Of a stretch of DNA of 64,000 bases, positions 42,849 to 54,572 are shown one piece after another. The position numbers were made by a program, and so were the translations under genes. Source of the DNA: Isoetes taiwanensis (lineage: Eukaryota; Streptophyta; Lycopodiopsida; Isoetales; Isoetaceae); assembly GCA_021234155.1 (NCBI GenBank), contig JAJEKV010000003.1:6632413-6696412 (forward strand), given 5' to 3'. Each line of letters begins with the position of its first letter. The first letter of the stretch is position 1. The notes beneath the pieces were generated by a model. It was not told the DNA's origin. It made no database searches and saw only the letters and a program-made list of their open reading frames with translations.

Positions 42849-43350
42849 ATGTTGATTGAAGATGAGCCAGGTGTGTTGAAAATGCATGTTTCTGTCTACA
42901 AACCAATAGAAATCATACCCACCTGTTTGGATGACCTTGGTATGGAAGCAAAACTCAATAAAGGTGTGTTGTGGTTTGATGGTGGAATTTCAATCAAATT
43001 GAATATAGCATCGTCTGCAGCTGTCATCAGAAACTCTGCCAATAAACTCTTATCCAAAGTAGGTAGAGTGCATGAAGGAATCACTTCAAATATGGCTGAA
43101 TATAAGGCACTTATAGCTGGCTTAGAAGAGTCTTTGGCTTTAGGTTTGACTAACATATCTATCTTTGGTGACTCTCAACTGATATGCAGACAGGTAACTG
43201 GAGAATATTAAACCAAAAACCAAGACATGTCAGAACTCAAAGAAAAGGTACTGCAACTGTTAGGCAAGTTCAAGGCTTGGGAGATCAAACATATACCTAG
43301 AGAGGAGAATTGTGAAGCAGATGCACTTTGCAAAACCGTGCTCCTTGACT
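42849..43350 (+). pseudogene. Inner element RNase H-like domain located before the reverse transcriptase
   Basis: Reads LWFDGGISIKLNIASSAAV (first D), ITSNMAEYKALIAGLEESLA (E), IFGDSQLICRQVTGEY (second D), then a single stop (43209-43211), then IKHIPREENCEADALCKTVL (H and final D). All four D-E-D-D boxes and the HIPRE-N...AD box of an archaeal-like type I RNase H are present. In most described Tat elements that I recall, the extra RNase H lies after the reverse transcriptase. Confidence 0.85.
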
Positions 43351-44430
43351 ATTTGGCTGAGGGAGCTATAAATGAAGATGAGTTGAACAAGGAAGATGCA
43401 ACACAACTTTATCCTATTCTGGTAATAGATGCACAGCAGGAAAAAGAGGTAAAAGAGTTAACCATCAACAAAAATGGACAGGTAAGAACACTTTTCCTTG
43501 GGGATCTTTTTGATAGCAAAGATGAGGCCTCCTTAAAAATTTTCTTTGAGAGTTGGAAAGATGTATTTGCCTGGGATTATACAGAATTAGTGGGAGTGAG
43601 GACTGACATCTGTGAATTTGAAATAAAGATAAAAGAAGATGCTAAACCTGTAATGCAAAAACTCAGAAGAATAAATGCATCCCTGCTTACCCTGATCAGA
43701 GAGGAATTATTGAAAATGAAAGAAGCTGAGGTTATTAAAGAGATAACAAATCCTGACTGGCTGTCTTGCATTGCTCCAGTAGAAAAGAAAAATAAGAGCA
43801 TTAGGATTTGTATAGATTACAGGGATCTAAACAAGGCCACTATTAAAGATTGTTATCCATTACCATTTCTAGAAGAAGTGTTACATGCAACTGCAGGCAA
43901 GGAAATATATTCTTTTTTAGATGGATTTTCAGAAGATAAAAGAGGCAGATCAAGCTAAGACCTCTTTCATAACCCCTTGGGTTACTTTTGCCATGATGAA
44001 AATGCCTTTTGGCTTGATGAATGCATCTGCTACCTTTCAAAGAGCAATGGATAAAATATTTCAAAGCATGCCAATGTCAAATTTTAGAGTTTTCTTGGAT
44101 GATTTGTGCCTAGGATCTTCTCTAACTAAACATATGGAATTGCTGACAATGACAATGGAATTGTGCAGGAAGGGTGGAGTGTGCTTGAATCCAAAGAAGT
44201 GTGTGTTTCTCTGTTCTAAAGGTGAATTGTTAGGTCATGAGGTATCCACTCAAGGAATCAAAGTGTCTGAAGGAAAAATGGAGGCCTTGAAGAAATTAGC
44301 TCCACCTAAAACCTTAAAACAGGTGAAAAGTTTCATGGGCTTGACAAGTTTTTTGAGAATGTATGTGCCTAACTTTTCACACATCATAAGTCCTTTGGCA
44401 GCTCTGACACGTGTTGGCAAGCATAACAAG
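43351..44430 (+). pseudogene. Inner element reverse transcriptase
   Basis: Reads VFAWDYTELVGVRTDICEFE, IRICIDYRDLNKATIKDCYP and FLDGFS. A short deletion with frameshift near 43930 removes the GFNQIS-equivalent, after which it continues FITPWVTFAMMKMPFGL, FRVFLDDLCLG (catalytic box F-L-D-D; the outer copy has Y-L-D-D), NPKKCVFL and GHEVSTQGIK. Otherwise well preserved. Confidence 0.9.
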
Positions 44431-45060
44431 AATGAGAGCAAATTTATTGCAATAGAATGGACAGATGAATGTCAAGCTGCATTTGACCTGTTGATAACCT
44501 CCATATGTCAATCAGAGATTCTGAAACCACCAGACCTTGCTCAACCATTTCAGGCATATATCAGTGTCACTAGCAAAGCTGTAGGCATAGCACTCATGCA
44601 GAAACATGGGATAATATCTTTTGCCAGCTGGAAAAAAGTGCAGCTGGAATAATGTTTTTCCTACAAAGGCTTGGTCATATAGTTCAGCACAATGAGGTAA
44701 AAGTAATGATGCATCAAAATCCTATTCCCATGCTGTTCCAGAAAACTCAGAGTAAGGCTAAGTTATGTAGATGGGCTTGCAAGATACAGGATTACAATCT
44801 AAAAGTTAGGACTGTCAAAACAATCAAGAGTCCTAGTGATTATTTGACCAATAAGGTGTTTGAGTTTGAAGATTTTAATGGTTTAAGTACTGATGAAGTG
44901 TGTGAAATTGCTACTAACCTTGTGCTATCCAGTAAGATGCAAGAAGACTGGCAGGATGAAATCATCAAGTTTCTCAAACATGAAGAAGTACCACAAAACT
45001 TCACAAGCAGTCAGTTGAGAAGATTCAAAGAAAGAGCAAAAACATACAGAATGATTGGGG
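44430..45060 (+). pseudogene. Inner element degenerate Ty3-type RNase H and linker
   Basis: Reads QPFQAYISVTSKAVGIALM, again lacking the aspartate expected in the TDAS box. A deletion near 44630 removes most of the segment corresponding to KQWSALEERYTRIEK and changes the frame. The linker resumes at GHIVQHNEVKVMMHQNP. Loss of the same catalytic residue in both elements points to ancestral inactivation rather than recent decay. Confidence 0.75.
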
Positions 45061-46224
45061 AGGTACTATGTAAAATTGATCAATCTGGTGTTTTATTAAG
45101 GTGTGTTGACAGGTCAGAAGCTGAGTTGATACTGGAGGCTTGTCATGAAGGAATTTGTGGAGGCCACTATGCAGCTGACACAACTGCAAAGAAAATACTC
45201 AGGTCTGGATACTATTGGCCTAGCTTGTTTAAGGATTGTTATGAAACCATCAGGAGATGCCATAAATGCCAGATACATGGAAGAAGAATTCTTCAAACGG
45301 GCTTTGCATTGACTAGCATCACGCCTCAGTGTCCATTCCAAACCGGGGACTAGACTTCATAGGACCTATAAATCCAAACTCTCCCTCAAAGATGAATACA
45401 TACTAGTGGCAAAGATTTCTTCACCAAGTGGGAGAGGTGTCCCATTGAGACAAGCAAATGCTCTAACAACCGCTAGGTTCCTACATGAAAACATATGCAC
45501 TAGGTTTGGCATCCCTCCGAAAATAGTTTACTGCAGAGGCACTCGGGTTCATGAATGATGTGATCAGCAACCCGCTAAAGACCTTGAAAGTAAAGCATGT
45601 GAAAAGCTCAAAGATACTACCCTCAAGGCAATGGCCGGTGAATCTACCAACAAGGTGCTAAAAGCTATTCTCAAGAAAACAATAGAGGTGCATAAAAAAG
45701 ATTGGCACCTTAAATTACATGATGCACTTTGGGCATATAGAACCACAATTAAAAGTGCTACTAATCATACACCTTTTGCTCTTGTCTATGGTGTTGAGGC
45801 TGTTGTTCCAGTGGAATTGGAGTTGCCCTCATTAAGGTTGGCTCTAAAGATTCAAATGCAGATAGAGGAAGCATACAGGGAAAGGTTTGATAGGTTGCTC
45901 CATCTAGAAGAAGAGAGGTTTGAAGCAGAGAATACCATGTTGCTTAAGAAAGCAAAGGATGCAGCATCATTCAAGGCCATTCACAAATTGCAAGGAAGTT
46001 TCAAAGAAGGAGAGCTAGTTCTCAAATGGGACAAGGCAAGGGAAAACACAGCAGGTAAATTTGACTGCTTATGGGAAGGGCCATACAAAATCTGTGGACA
46101 AGCAGGTACAAATTCTTACTTTCTAGAAGATATCACAACAGGTCAGCAGCTCATGAACCCTATAAACATGTTGCATCTGAAAAGGTATTGGCAACAACAT
46201 ATTTGTATGAGTTTGTTTGAATAG
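45060..46224 (+). pseudogene. Inner element integrase
   Basis: The zinc-binding region is intact (CHEGICGGHYAADTTAKKIL ... RRCHKCQ). The catalytic core from about 45330 to 45640 is heavily damaged by many one-base changes of frame. The C-terminal part is open again from 45631: ESTNKVLKAILKKTIEVHKK, ALWAYRTTIKSATNHTPFAL, LVYGVEAVVPVELELPSLRL, GPYKICGQAGTNSYFLED, and ends INMLHLKRYWQQH...SLFE at 46224. Confidence 0.85.
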
Positions 46225-47160
46225 CATAGTTATTGGATAGTTAGCCATTTGAGTTATTAGAAACACTAGCTTTAAAATTAATAGGCATGTTCCTTAAAGA
46301 TGTGGATGCTTGTGCTCTTTTAGTGTTATTTTGAAATTGCTTTCATAAAATATAAAAAAAAAAAAGAGAAAAGAGAAAAAAGGAAAAAAGAGAAAATAGG
46401 TTTAACTTTGACATCTTGTGTGTATTATGATGTTGCAGGTTGAGTTCACAATCATGAAAGCATAGGAGGAGTTGTTTTCTAACATATATAAAACTTGTCA
46501 TGACAGGTTCATCAGTCTGAGTAATTTCCACCTGAGCAAACAGTTGCCCCCCAATTCATATCAGCCAGAATTCTTCACTGATGCAGGATCCCAAACAGCT
46601 AAATATTACCACAATTTGCTGGGAGGACGTGGTACTAACATCATATTTTTTTCCACACCTGCAGGTTCACTTGATACATTCCATTCATGTTCATCTGCCT
46701 TTGTTCCATTCTCATCTAGCCCTTGCTTCCCAAATCTTTTTCAAAAGAGAGAACACAGCCTGCTACCTTCCATCAGCCTTCCATAAAGGTAGCTCAAGTC
46801 TCAGAAAAAGTCAAAAAACACTCCCAACTCAAGTCACTGTTCCTACTCCACACATCTTTCAAAAGAAGTCAAGCAAGTCAAGTCAGGTCATGAGTCAAAT
46901 CACTCTCAGAGTCAAGTCCCTGTTCCAGCTCCATGTGAACATCCTTCTGAAGACATCCATTCAAACATCACTCACAGCACTATGTCCATCTGTGCAGACT
47001 TTCCCCAACATCATCTCCATTTTTTTTCATCTCTTTTTATCACCCTTGCTGCCCATGTTCTCAGAATTTCCATTCTCTTGCACTACCATCACCATTCTTC
47101 TGTCATATTTTGCTCACAAGGCTGAGGGGACCAGCCATTCCTTTTCCTTGTTTAGCATGA
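46225..47160 (+). other. Inner element 3' internal non-coding region
   Basis: T/C-rich sequence with no recognised protein. The block GGCTGAGGGGACCAGCC near 47120-47136 matches GGCTGAGGGGACTAGCC near 49621-49637 before the outer element's LTR. With the following T-rich stretch, it is the best conserved part and may hold the plus-strand priming signal. Confidence 0.5.
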
Positions 47161-49504
47161 TGTTGCCCTGCTATGGCAACATGCCAAAGTGCCATCAAAT
47201 CTTATTCATGTTGCAGGAAAAAAGAAGATACTATGTTGAAGAACCAAGTGAAGACATTGAACTGGAATCAAGGTCACACATTGAGAGGATCTAAGCATCT
47301 AGAAGTTTGGAAGACCCCTATGAAGTTTGCAAGCTATTAAAGTGGTATCTTTTCTCCTTCATGTTGTCATTTCTATTCCCCTACCTCACACTCCACATTT
47401 CCAACATTCCATCACCCCATACTACCATACATCTCACACATAGCCTTTTGTTCCATAGTTGACCTACCACCACCTAAGGCACATTTTCAAAGTTGTTACA
47501 CCAAAAGGGTTGCCTAGGCATCAAGTTCTACATCATTTTTTTTTCATCATATCATCCCATTATCACACACTCCACACCATGTGGCTATAAAAAAAAAAAA
47601 AAGCATTTTATGCTAGCCAAAGTACAAAAAAGGAAAGGAAAAGCTAAACACGAGTTTGCCTAGTCACCACCTCCAAGTGACATGGCATGATGACTAGATA
47701 CATATGTCATTACTTACAAAGCCACATTGGTCCACTCATCATTTGCCACTTCCATATGTCATTCACCAAGTTGCCACCTAAGCAACAAGTGTCCACATCA
47801 CCACATCACTCCATACCATTACATCACTCAACATCATTACATCATTCCACATCATCACATCACCCTGCATCATCAAATGATGACTAGGCAAATGTTGACC
47901 AAACCCAAAAAGTTGGTCAACCATAAGATTGAAATGATTGATAAATGTGCCTATTAGCCTTGTTCTTCCTCCTTGCCACCTCACCAAATCCCATGTCTAA
48001 TGCCTACTCACCCCATTCAATTTTCCTACAAAAATCAAAGTATTGCATTTGAAAGTTTGATGGTACCACCTGATAGCCCTCATGAAGTCATGCCAGCTGG
48101 CACAAAAAATTTTGAAAAAAGAGTGTGTATTGATCTTCTAAATGGCTTTCTTGGGAAACGTGCTTCATTTAAAAAAAATGGCAAAACCTACCTACATCTA
48201 CCCCCCCATCTATCTACCCTCTCATCCTCTGCCAAGTGGCGTCCCCCCTGGCATGCCAAGTCGAAACACGAGCTGAGCTTGGCGTGGGAGAAGACCACGT
48301 AATCAAGAGAGAGGAAAATAGTTCTCTATTTATACCTTGGCCCATTTTTTTATTCTTGCCTGTGGGATAATTGCTCTCAAGAAAACTCCGAACCCTAAAA
48401 TTGAACTTGCCAAGAACTGGTTTTTTCTTCGATCAAACTGAGCAATCATTGCAGTGGCTAACCATTTCTGTCCTGCTACATCCAAAGAAATACCTAAACC
48501 AACCAGAAACATGGCCAAGATCCCGAATTTGCCAAGATCCGGCCGGAAACAGAGTTTTTAAAAAGGGGATTCATTCGAAGGAGAAATTCGTGGGCTTTTG
48601 CGCGATTCAAAGACGAAGTACCTGAAGTGTGAAGTCGGAATTGATGCTGAGAGTTCCTCCTGCCTTAAGAGATCTATCCTGAGGCACATTATGATTGATT
48701 TGTATCCAAAAAATTCACGATTTGTATGTTTTAGAGATGTCTTGTTGATTGATCATCTTGATCATTAACATGATATCAAATGTGATGACTTTGATTCCAG
48801 TTTAATGAAAATCTGACCTTGGAAGATATTATTTGATGCATTTGTATTTGAATTAACTCTAGTAATAGGAAGAAAAAGCCATACCTCTGCATCTGTTTGC
48901 ATACAAAGCTCCAGCTGCATTAGTACAATCATTTAGGTAAGGAAAAGCTAAGAAAAAAAGAGGAGAGGGATCAACCCACTGATATTTTAAAGTCTGTCTC
49001 ATTTTTCATGGACAATCAGGTGCTCAGACATGCTTCTTAAATTACAGACTGAATTTTTGACCTTGAAAATAGCATGCTCTTATTGTGCAGGCCTCGTGTT
49101 CACTGTCTGAATTTAATTGGATCAAAAATTTATCACCATCCTCATTTGGCAAAATTTAGTGCACTGTCCAGTCCATTGACCAATTTCTGACTTAGTCAAG
49201 AATCATTATTTCTCACCAACCGTGAAGATTCTTTGCATAGACTTTCTACAACACTTTCTTCAGATATCATTGTGGCATGCTATGCTAGTTTGGGTTCAAA
49301 ATGTCGAGTACATTGATCTCTGTGCCTGTTAGAATAAGACTAGTTTTTCTGGCTTTTGGGAAACTAGTAAAATCTTGTTTTCTGGAAGTTTAAGAACAGA
49401 TATTCCAGCACAGAGTGATCACCTCAAGTGATCTGGAGGTCCTGGACCAAGATTAGCGTTTCTTTGACCTGAGGTTGGTGGCTTAGCCAGGTTTGCCATC
49501 AACA
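47161..49504 (+). repeat. 3' LTR of the inner element
   Basis: Same length as the 5' LTR and identical over long stretches. Most differences are in the last ~450 bases. Ends GGTTTGCCATCAACA followed by the CACAT duplication. Confidence 0.95.
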
Positions 49505-49657
49505 CACATCATTTCATCATCACAATTACTCACTCCACCAACATTTGCACTCTTATCCTATCATAAACACATTGGTACAAAGTTGAAGACCCCTCTAGTT
49601 ATTTATTCTTGACATTATATGGCTGAGGGGACTAGCCTTTTTCTTGTTTTGGCGAGA

Positions 49658-51595
49658 TGTTGCCCCCAAAGGGCAACATGCTAATTGTGATCCATGCATT
49701 CAAAACTAGGTCAACTTATCTTGGAATACTAGGTCAAAGTTTGGAAGATTCTTGGCATTCAATATTGATGTGGAGGTCAAAGGATGTTTGAGCTTAAGGT
49801 TCAAAACTCACATGAGGTACTCTATTCAAGGTCAAAGTGCTTAGTCAAGAATATGCTCTAGAAGATTCTGGGTAAAGAAGTTTGGAAGGCATTTTTTGAA
49901 GATTGGAAGTTCAAAGTTTGGAAGACCCCATGGTATTTTATTTCATTCTCTAGCCATTCTTACTTGCTCCTTGAAATCTCCTAGCCTCCTTTCCTATATT
50001 TATGATCCCCTTTGTTCACTCTTGCATTTGCTCCCTCATACCTATTGCCTATTTCCTTGCCATGCTCACCTTGCCATAACTACCATTTTGCTCAAATCCT
50101 TTGCCAATTCCTCCAAATGTCACTATTCAAAAACTTCAAGTCCTTGTTGCAAAGTTATTATTTCCCTCTTTTGCATTCCTATTCTTATCTTCCTACTAGC
50201 CCTTAATGATATCTTTTACCTCCATTCCTACCCCATCATGCTCTCTTTCGTATACCCTAAACCTTGTCAAAAGATGCCCTAAAGATTCTATATCCCTTTG
50301 CACGTGTGGATATCCTTCCCCATGGTTGAGAAGTTATAACCTTTTTAGGTATTCCATGAAAAATGCCTTGAAACCATTAGCCAAGTTTTTTAAGTGGTCA
50401 AATACGGCATATACAGGGCATCCTTCAGAAATACGAAACCGTATCGCACAAAATATGCGAAAATACAGCTGAAGAACCCTAAAATTGGAAACCCAGCTCG
50501 AATCATGCCATCCCGCGCTCCATTCTCCCTGCAACCAATCTATTCTTGGATTTCGGAACTTAAGCAACAATTTAAGCCTAAATTTATCACCCGAAACTAC
50601 TGGAACCGAAATTTGAAACTATAAACAGGGGGAACACAATCTCGACATTTTCGAAGGCCCAGAAGTATTCAGATCCTACATTGATCATTGCTGAGCAAGA
50701 TCTGGACGATCCTTGAGCTCTCCTCAACTGGATTCACCAGATCGGGTTGACATTACCTTCAAAATTATTTATTGACTTGAGAAGATTATTTTCCTGTGAT
50801 TAAAAGCTATGAATCATCCTTATATTCTGTTATCATGATATTTTTACCTCCATATCAATTCAAATCGATTGCCAATTTGTCAAATCCATTTCTGATATGT
50901 TATTCTACAATTCTTGCTACAAAATATTTTACAGAAAATTCTAGTGTGTTTTTCTATTTCTTTGGACCACTTGCCATCTATTCTTAGAGCCTGTGCAAGC
51001 CAAAGGAGTTGGAATCATCCAAAAATACCAAGTATAGCTCAAATTCAAAAAAATTGCTCTCGGGTTTGGACAATTTTGACTGTATTTTGCCAAATCTAGC
51101 CACAAAAAATACTTCTACACATCCAAGTAAGGATTTGATTGCTTGCCCCTCTCCCCCAGCACCAATACAACCTATCTACTTTGGAATTTCTCAAAAAGAT
51201 GATTGGCAACTCCAAATCTCGATTTCTGATCACCGTTTTCCACATTTGACCTCTATTGACCAAAATTTGACCTCACTTTGAGCTCGAATAACTCACAGAT
51301 TAGGTCTCTGACTTGGTCTGAGGCTTTACTGTTGGTTTAACTACAACTTTTTTGACCAAGTCTACTGCATCTGACTTAAGAAATCGATCTGCATCTCGAC
51401 ACCACAATTGTTTTGGCAAAGGTACTATTTTTTGGAAATGGGAAAGGTATAGAACTCAAACTCTTTGAACTTGTTTTTGGAATTTCCTTGCATAGACTGA
51501 TCACCTCAAGTGATCTGGAGGTTCTAACCCCAATTTGAGTGAAAACTTGAATTGGTACCTTGAGGTTGACCATTAAGCCAGGTTTAGGGTCAACA
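49658..51595 (+). repeat. 3' LTR of the outer element
   Basis: 1,938 bp from TGTTGCCCCCAAAGGGCAAC to GGTTTAGGGTCAACA. The start forms the same type of hairpin as the inner LTR (TGTTGCCC ... GGGCAACA), and the end shares GATCACCTCAAGTGATCTGG and AAGCCAGGTTT...TCAACA. The middle is strongly diverged from the inner LTR, so the two elements belong to related but separate families. The boundaries are inferred from this likeness, as the 5' LTR is missing. Confidence 0.8.
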
Positions 51596-52080
51596 GGCTT
51601 CAGGGATCTGCATCAAGAAAACAATCTGCAGCAGGGTAAGGATTCAATAAGGCATGGGATGGGAGGACCATATGTCTTTACTAGCTGCTCCCTAATGGCG
51701 GGTAGAGCGCAGTGCAGACGAAACTCAAGCAAATGTCATGGACAAACGGAGTGAATGTGGACCACCCTGTTGGGGGAGGCTCTTGTATCTGTATTCCAAG
51801 GAAGATGGTGAGAATGTGTACTCTTAAGTACAAGAAATTGGAAAAGAGTAATCCTTCTTCCAGTAGTACTGCAGTATAGATAGAATAGGGGTCGAGTTAA
51901 TGCGAGGGATGACGCCTCCAGTCCATTGTTTAAAGATTTAACCTTTTTAGAATTACATCAACAACATCAATCCACATCAGGCATGCTTGGTAACAACTTG
52001 CATCTTGCATCTTGCATCTGGTCAGGAAAGCTTACAATCTCTATTCAAAATTAGAAACAAACAAAAAATCAAGCGTAAAT
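51596..52080. other. No gene recognised
   Basis: No supported coding region. A triple 'catcttg' repeat (catcttgcatcttgcatctgg) lies near 52000. Confidence 0.35.
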
Positions 52081-52105
52081 AACTCAGTCCAGACTCAAAG
52101 TCCTT

Positions 52106-52342
52106 CTATCCCTTTCCAAGTTCGACATATTCTTCTCCTTGTTCTTGCAAAAGCGGAATGATGAAGTAAGTGTCTAGACTAACAACAACAGGGTAGTAGT
52201 TCTTCTTGCATCTAAAAAGCAGATGATAACCCCGGTTGTGGACGAAGAAATCCGAAGGCTTGCTTGCAGAGAAAGATGGTAGGCTAGTGTCGGATCGCAT
52301 GTCTCTGTAGCAGCATAATCCTAAATAAGCTTGCATCGCCAT
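52106..52342 (-). CDS. Possible small gene, function unknown
   Basis: A 78-residue frame starting MAMQAYLGLCCYRDMRSDTS and ending EEYVELGKG. A TATAAAAAGG box on the same strand lies at about 52467-52457, ~120 bases before the start codon, a natural distance for a plant 5' leader. The composition is unlike random translation (SFSASKPSDFF, NYYPVVVSLDTYFIIPLL), but I recognise no family. It could also be a first exon. Confidence 0.35.
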   Translation of the reverse strand: MAMQAYLGLCCYRDMRSDTSLPSFSASKPSDFFVHNRGYHLLFRCKKNYYPVVVSLDTYFIIPLLQEQGEEYVELGKG

Positions 52343-52663
52343 TTTTAAACCTGTTCCGGATTGGCCGCTGCTTTGCTCTCAAGTAAACCACTCTGACCTT
52401 TTAAAACCACTATCTTGGTTCCATTCCTCCGCAACCTTGCAAGCTCGCCTTGTCCCTTTTTATACGAAACCAAAGAGCCTTCCAAACTCGCAAGAGACCT
52501 TGTAGAAACTCCAAATTATGTTCTAGAATGAATGGAAGCTTCTCGATGCTTCCTAAAATTCTTGAAGCTTACACGTGTTTACCATCCAAGGGTCCAAGAT
52601 GTGCCATGTGGCATCTCCTTGGCTATCAATGGGGCGTGATTTACAGACACTATTTTTCTTATT

Positions 52664-52780
52664 ATATAGGAGGAGGATTATTCTATTCTAACATTTTCCA
52701 TTTTCTCATTTCTCTGTTCAACATATTTACAACGATGTCATAAACAATTTTGGCTATCTTTCAAATATTTCCTTTCACTG
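52664..52780 (+). repeat. ~120-bp direct repeat, copy 1
   Basis: Starts tatataggaggaggattatt and matches 53769-53890 almost base for base, including 'catatttacaacgatgtcat' and 'ttggctatctttcaaatatt'. The copies are ~1.1 kb apart; they could be remnants of a terminal repeat or a local duplication. Confidence 0.7.
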
Positions 52781-53036
52781 CACTATTTTCTGATTATATA
52801 GGATAGAAGAATTTAGCGCCGTCGGAACTAGCACCCTATGCACCCCTAGGACCGAACTAAAGTGCACAACTTGGAGAGGGACGAGCATCGATCCTCACAT
52901 TCCAATTGCAAAGAAAATTGTGATAGTAAAGGTGTTAAATATTCTTACATTGCAATCATGATCTAGTTCTGGCCAACAATCATCTGCCCCAATTCCATAT
53001 AAAGGGTCCAAGTGCCAAAGCCCTTAACATTGAAGG

Positions 53037-53236
53037 ATAGTTACCAATGTTTATGTATTAGTGTCCATCAAATGCAAGGCCAATTTTGACTATGGCATCG
53101 ATAGTTACCGAGTTTATGTATTAGTGTCCATCAAATGCAAGGCCAATTTTGACCATGGCATCCGCAACACATTACATGCACACTTTGTAAAACATTATTG
53201 GACTTTGAGCAACACTTTGTAAAACATCATTGGACT
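53037..53236 (+). repeat. Tandem duplications (63 bp and ~40 bp)
   Basis: A 63-bp unit containing 'tattagtgtccatcaaatgc' occurs twice (53037 and 53100). It is followed by a doubled 'cactttgtaaaacat.attg' unit (53180 and 53212). Confidence 0.75.
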
Positions 53237-53363
53237 TTGAGGGAGGATTACTCTATAGTTATTTGACCGACTTTACTTAAGCTCCAATATATGCATGGAC
53301 AAGGCTAAAATGTAAAGTTAAGGTTTTGTGGTTCAAAAATTAAATGTTGAACAGGTAAGGTTT

Positions 53364-53421
53364 TGGCACGTAAGGCCGAGGGCCGCCAGGGCCGAAGGCC
53401 AGGCCGAGGCCGTACGTGCCA
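53364..53421. repeat. GC-rich hairpin with ggccgagg repeats
   Basis: GGCACGTAAGGCC at the left pairs with GGCCGTACGTGCC at the right, and the loop is made of ggccgagg/ggccgaagg units. It stands out sharply from the AT-rich surroundings. It could be a short foldback element. Confidence 0.6.
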
Positions 53422-53768
53422 AATATATCTGGCCGAGGACGTACAACTGAGGCCATGCATTTTAGGTGCTCCAGAGATCAAGACTCGAGCAATCTATGGC
53501 AAAACTCTATTCATATGCATCAGTCTACATCTCTCTGGAGGGGCGATGACACCTAGGAGCCAACGTTTCAATTAAGAGGCGAGCTGCAAACAGAACACGA
53601 ATTGATGCTATGATGGCAGCATTATGAAGCAAGCAGGTGAAACCGCCACATACAAACGGGGCAAATGCTCTCCACGTCTTCCCGGAAAATATAGCCTTCC
53701 CGGAAAATACAGCCGGAAAAGCCATTCCAAAAAGTCACTAATCCCAAAAAATCTTTTTTTGCTAGTAA

Positions 53769-53890
53769 TCATATATATAGGAAGGATTATACTATTCTAA
53801 CATTTTCCACGTTCTCATTTCTCTGTTCACCATATTTACAACGATGTCATAAACAATTTTGGCTATCTTTCAAATATTTCCTTTCAATGC
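53769..53890 (+). repeat. ~120-bp direct repeat, copy 2
   Basis: See the copy at 52664-52780. A 35-bp unit (ctctcaaattctggtgactt...) is also doubled just downstream at 53977 and 54012. Confidence 0.7.
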
Positions 53891-54176
53891 AGAATGTGAT
53901 GGCCATTTCATGTCTATAATGACACTTTCCTTGAGCCTCAAATAAGAGAGAAAAATATGCCCCATTATTTTCTGCTCTCAAATTCTGGTGACTTTTTAAG
54001 AATCTCTTCGCTCTCAAATTCTGGTGACTTTTTAAGAATCTCCACGTAGAAAGGTATAATTACTTTACTATAAACAGAGCAGTATCCAAGTGCAGTACTC
54101 AAGTGACGCCAATATGACCTGATAAACATAGTGCAATGAAATCCAGGAATAGAATGTTTGAACAAACACATGGCCT

Positions 54177-54572
54177 GTGGTAGAGGGAACTTCTAGAGCT
54201 CGCCTTAGCTCTGAAGAGCCCTTCAATGCAAGGTTTATAGATAGATTCGTCGCCCTGCCTTTCTTCTGTGACTTAACCATAAGACAAGAAGCTATTTGGG
54301 CATCAATAGGGCCTTCTGCTCACTCTATCTTTTGCTCAGAAGAAGTAGCAACCTTTCTGGTACGCTCTATTCCCTTTCTTGATGTGTATACTTGGCCAAA
54401 GATCACCGATTCGGGGATGGATATCTTTGCACAAGCTTTTTTCCGGGTTGGTGTTAGGTTTGCACTCATTGTAGCTTCTATCTTGCGCTCTCATCGGGTC
54501 ATTGGGGCGCACAGACTCAGTAGCTTCTCGCCTCCATCACAGCAGCCTCCTGGAGCCAACCCAAGGCTATGA
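54177..54572 (+). other. 131-residue open frame, unknown
   Basis: Begins MVEGTSRARLSSEEPFNARF and contains hydrophobic stretches (FRVGVRFALIVASIL). It has more natural composition than its neighbours, but no recognisable domain and no upstream promoter or splice signal that I can defend. Confidence 0.2.

Larger units (their letters stand above)
36492..49504 (+). mobile_element. Inner Tat-type Ty3/gypsy LTR retrotransposon, structurally complete
   Basis: 13,013 bp with two LTRs of 2,344 bp each (36492-38835 and 47161-49504), both TG...CA, flanked by the perfect 5-bp duplication CACAT. Internal order: primer-binding site (38839), gag, an insert with a prefoldin gene piece (about 40170-42392), protease, RNase H-like domain, reverse transcriptase, degenerate RNase H, integrase, non-coding 3' region, 3' LTR. 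The LTRs differ at roughly 40 positions by eye (about 1.5-2%), so insertion is fairly recent on the scale of such elements, but all coding parts carry breaks. Confidence 0.95.
30589..51595 (+). mobile_element. Outer Tat-type Ty3/gypsy element, 5' truncated and interrupted
   Basis: Retained parts: the end of gag (30589-31060), pol (31090-35447), 3' internal sequence (35448-36491 and 49510-49657) and the 3' LTR (49658-51595). The inner element 36492-49504 split it, duplicating CACAT (36487-36491 and 49505-49509). The left end is cut inside the second gag zinc knuckle; no 5' LTR is present. Additional insertions are a 555-bp foldback element in the RT (32419-32973) and a LINE tail (about 35966-36330). 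The domain order protease, RNase H-like, reverse transcriptase, degenerate RNase H, integrase is the same as in the inner element. Confidence 0.85.
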
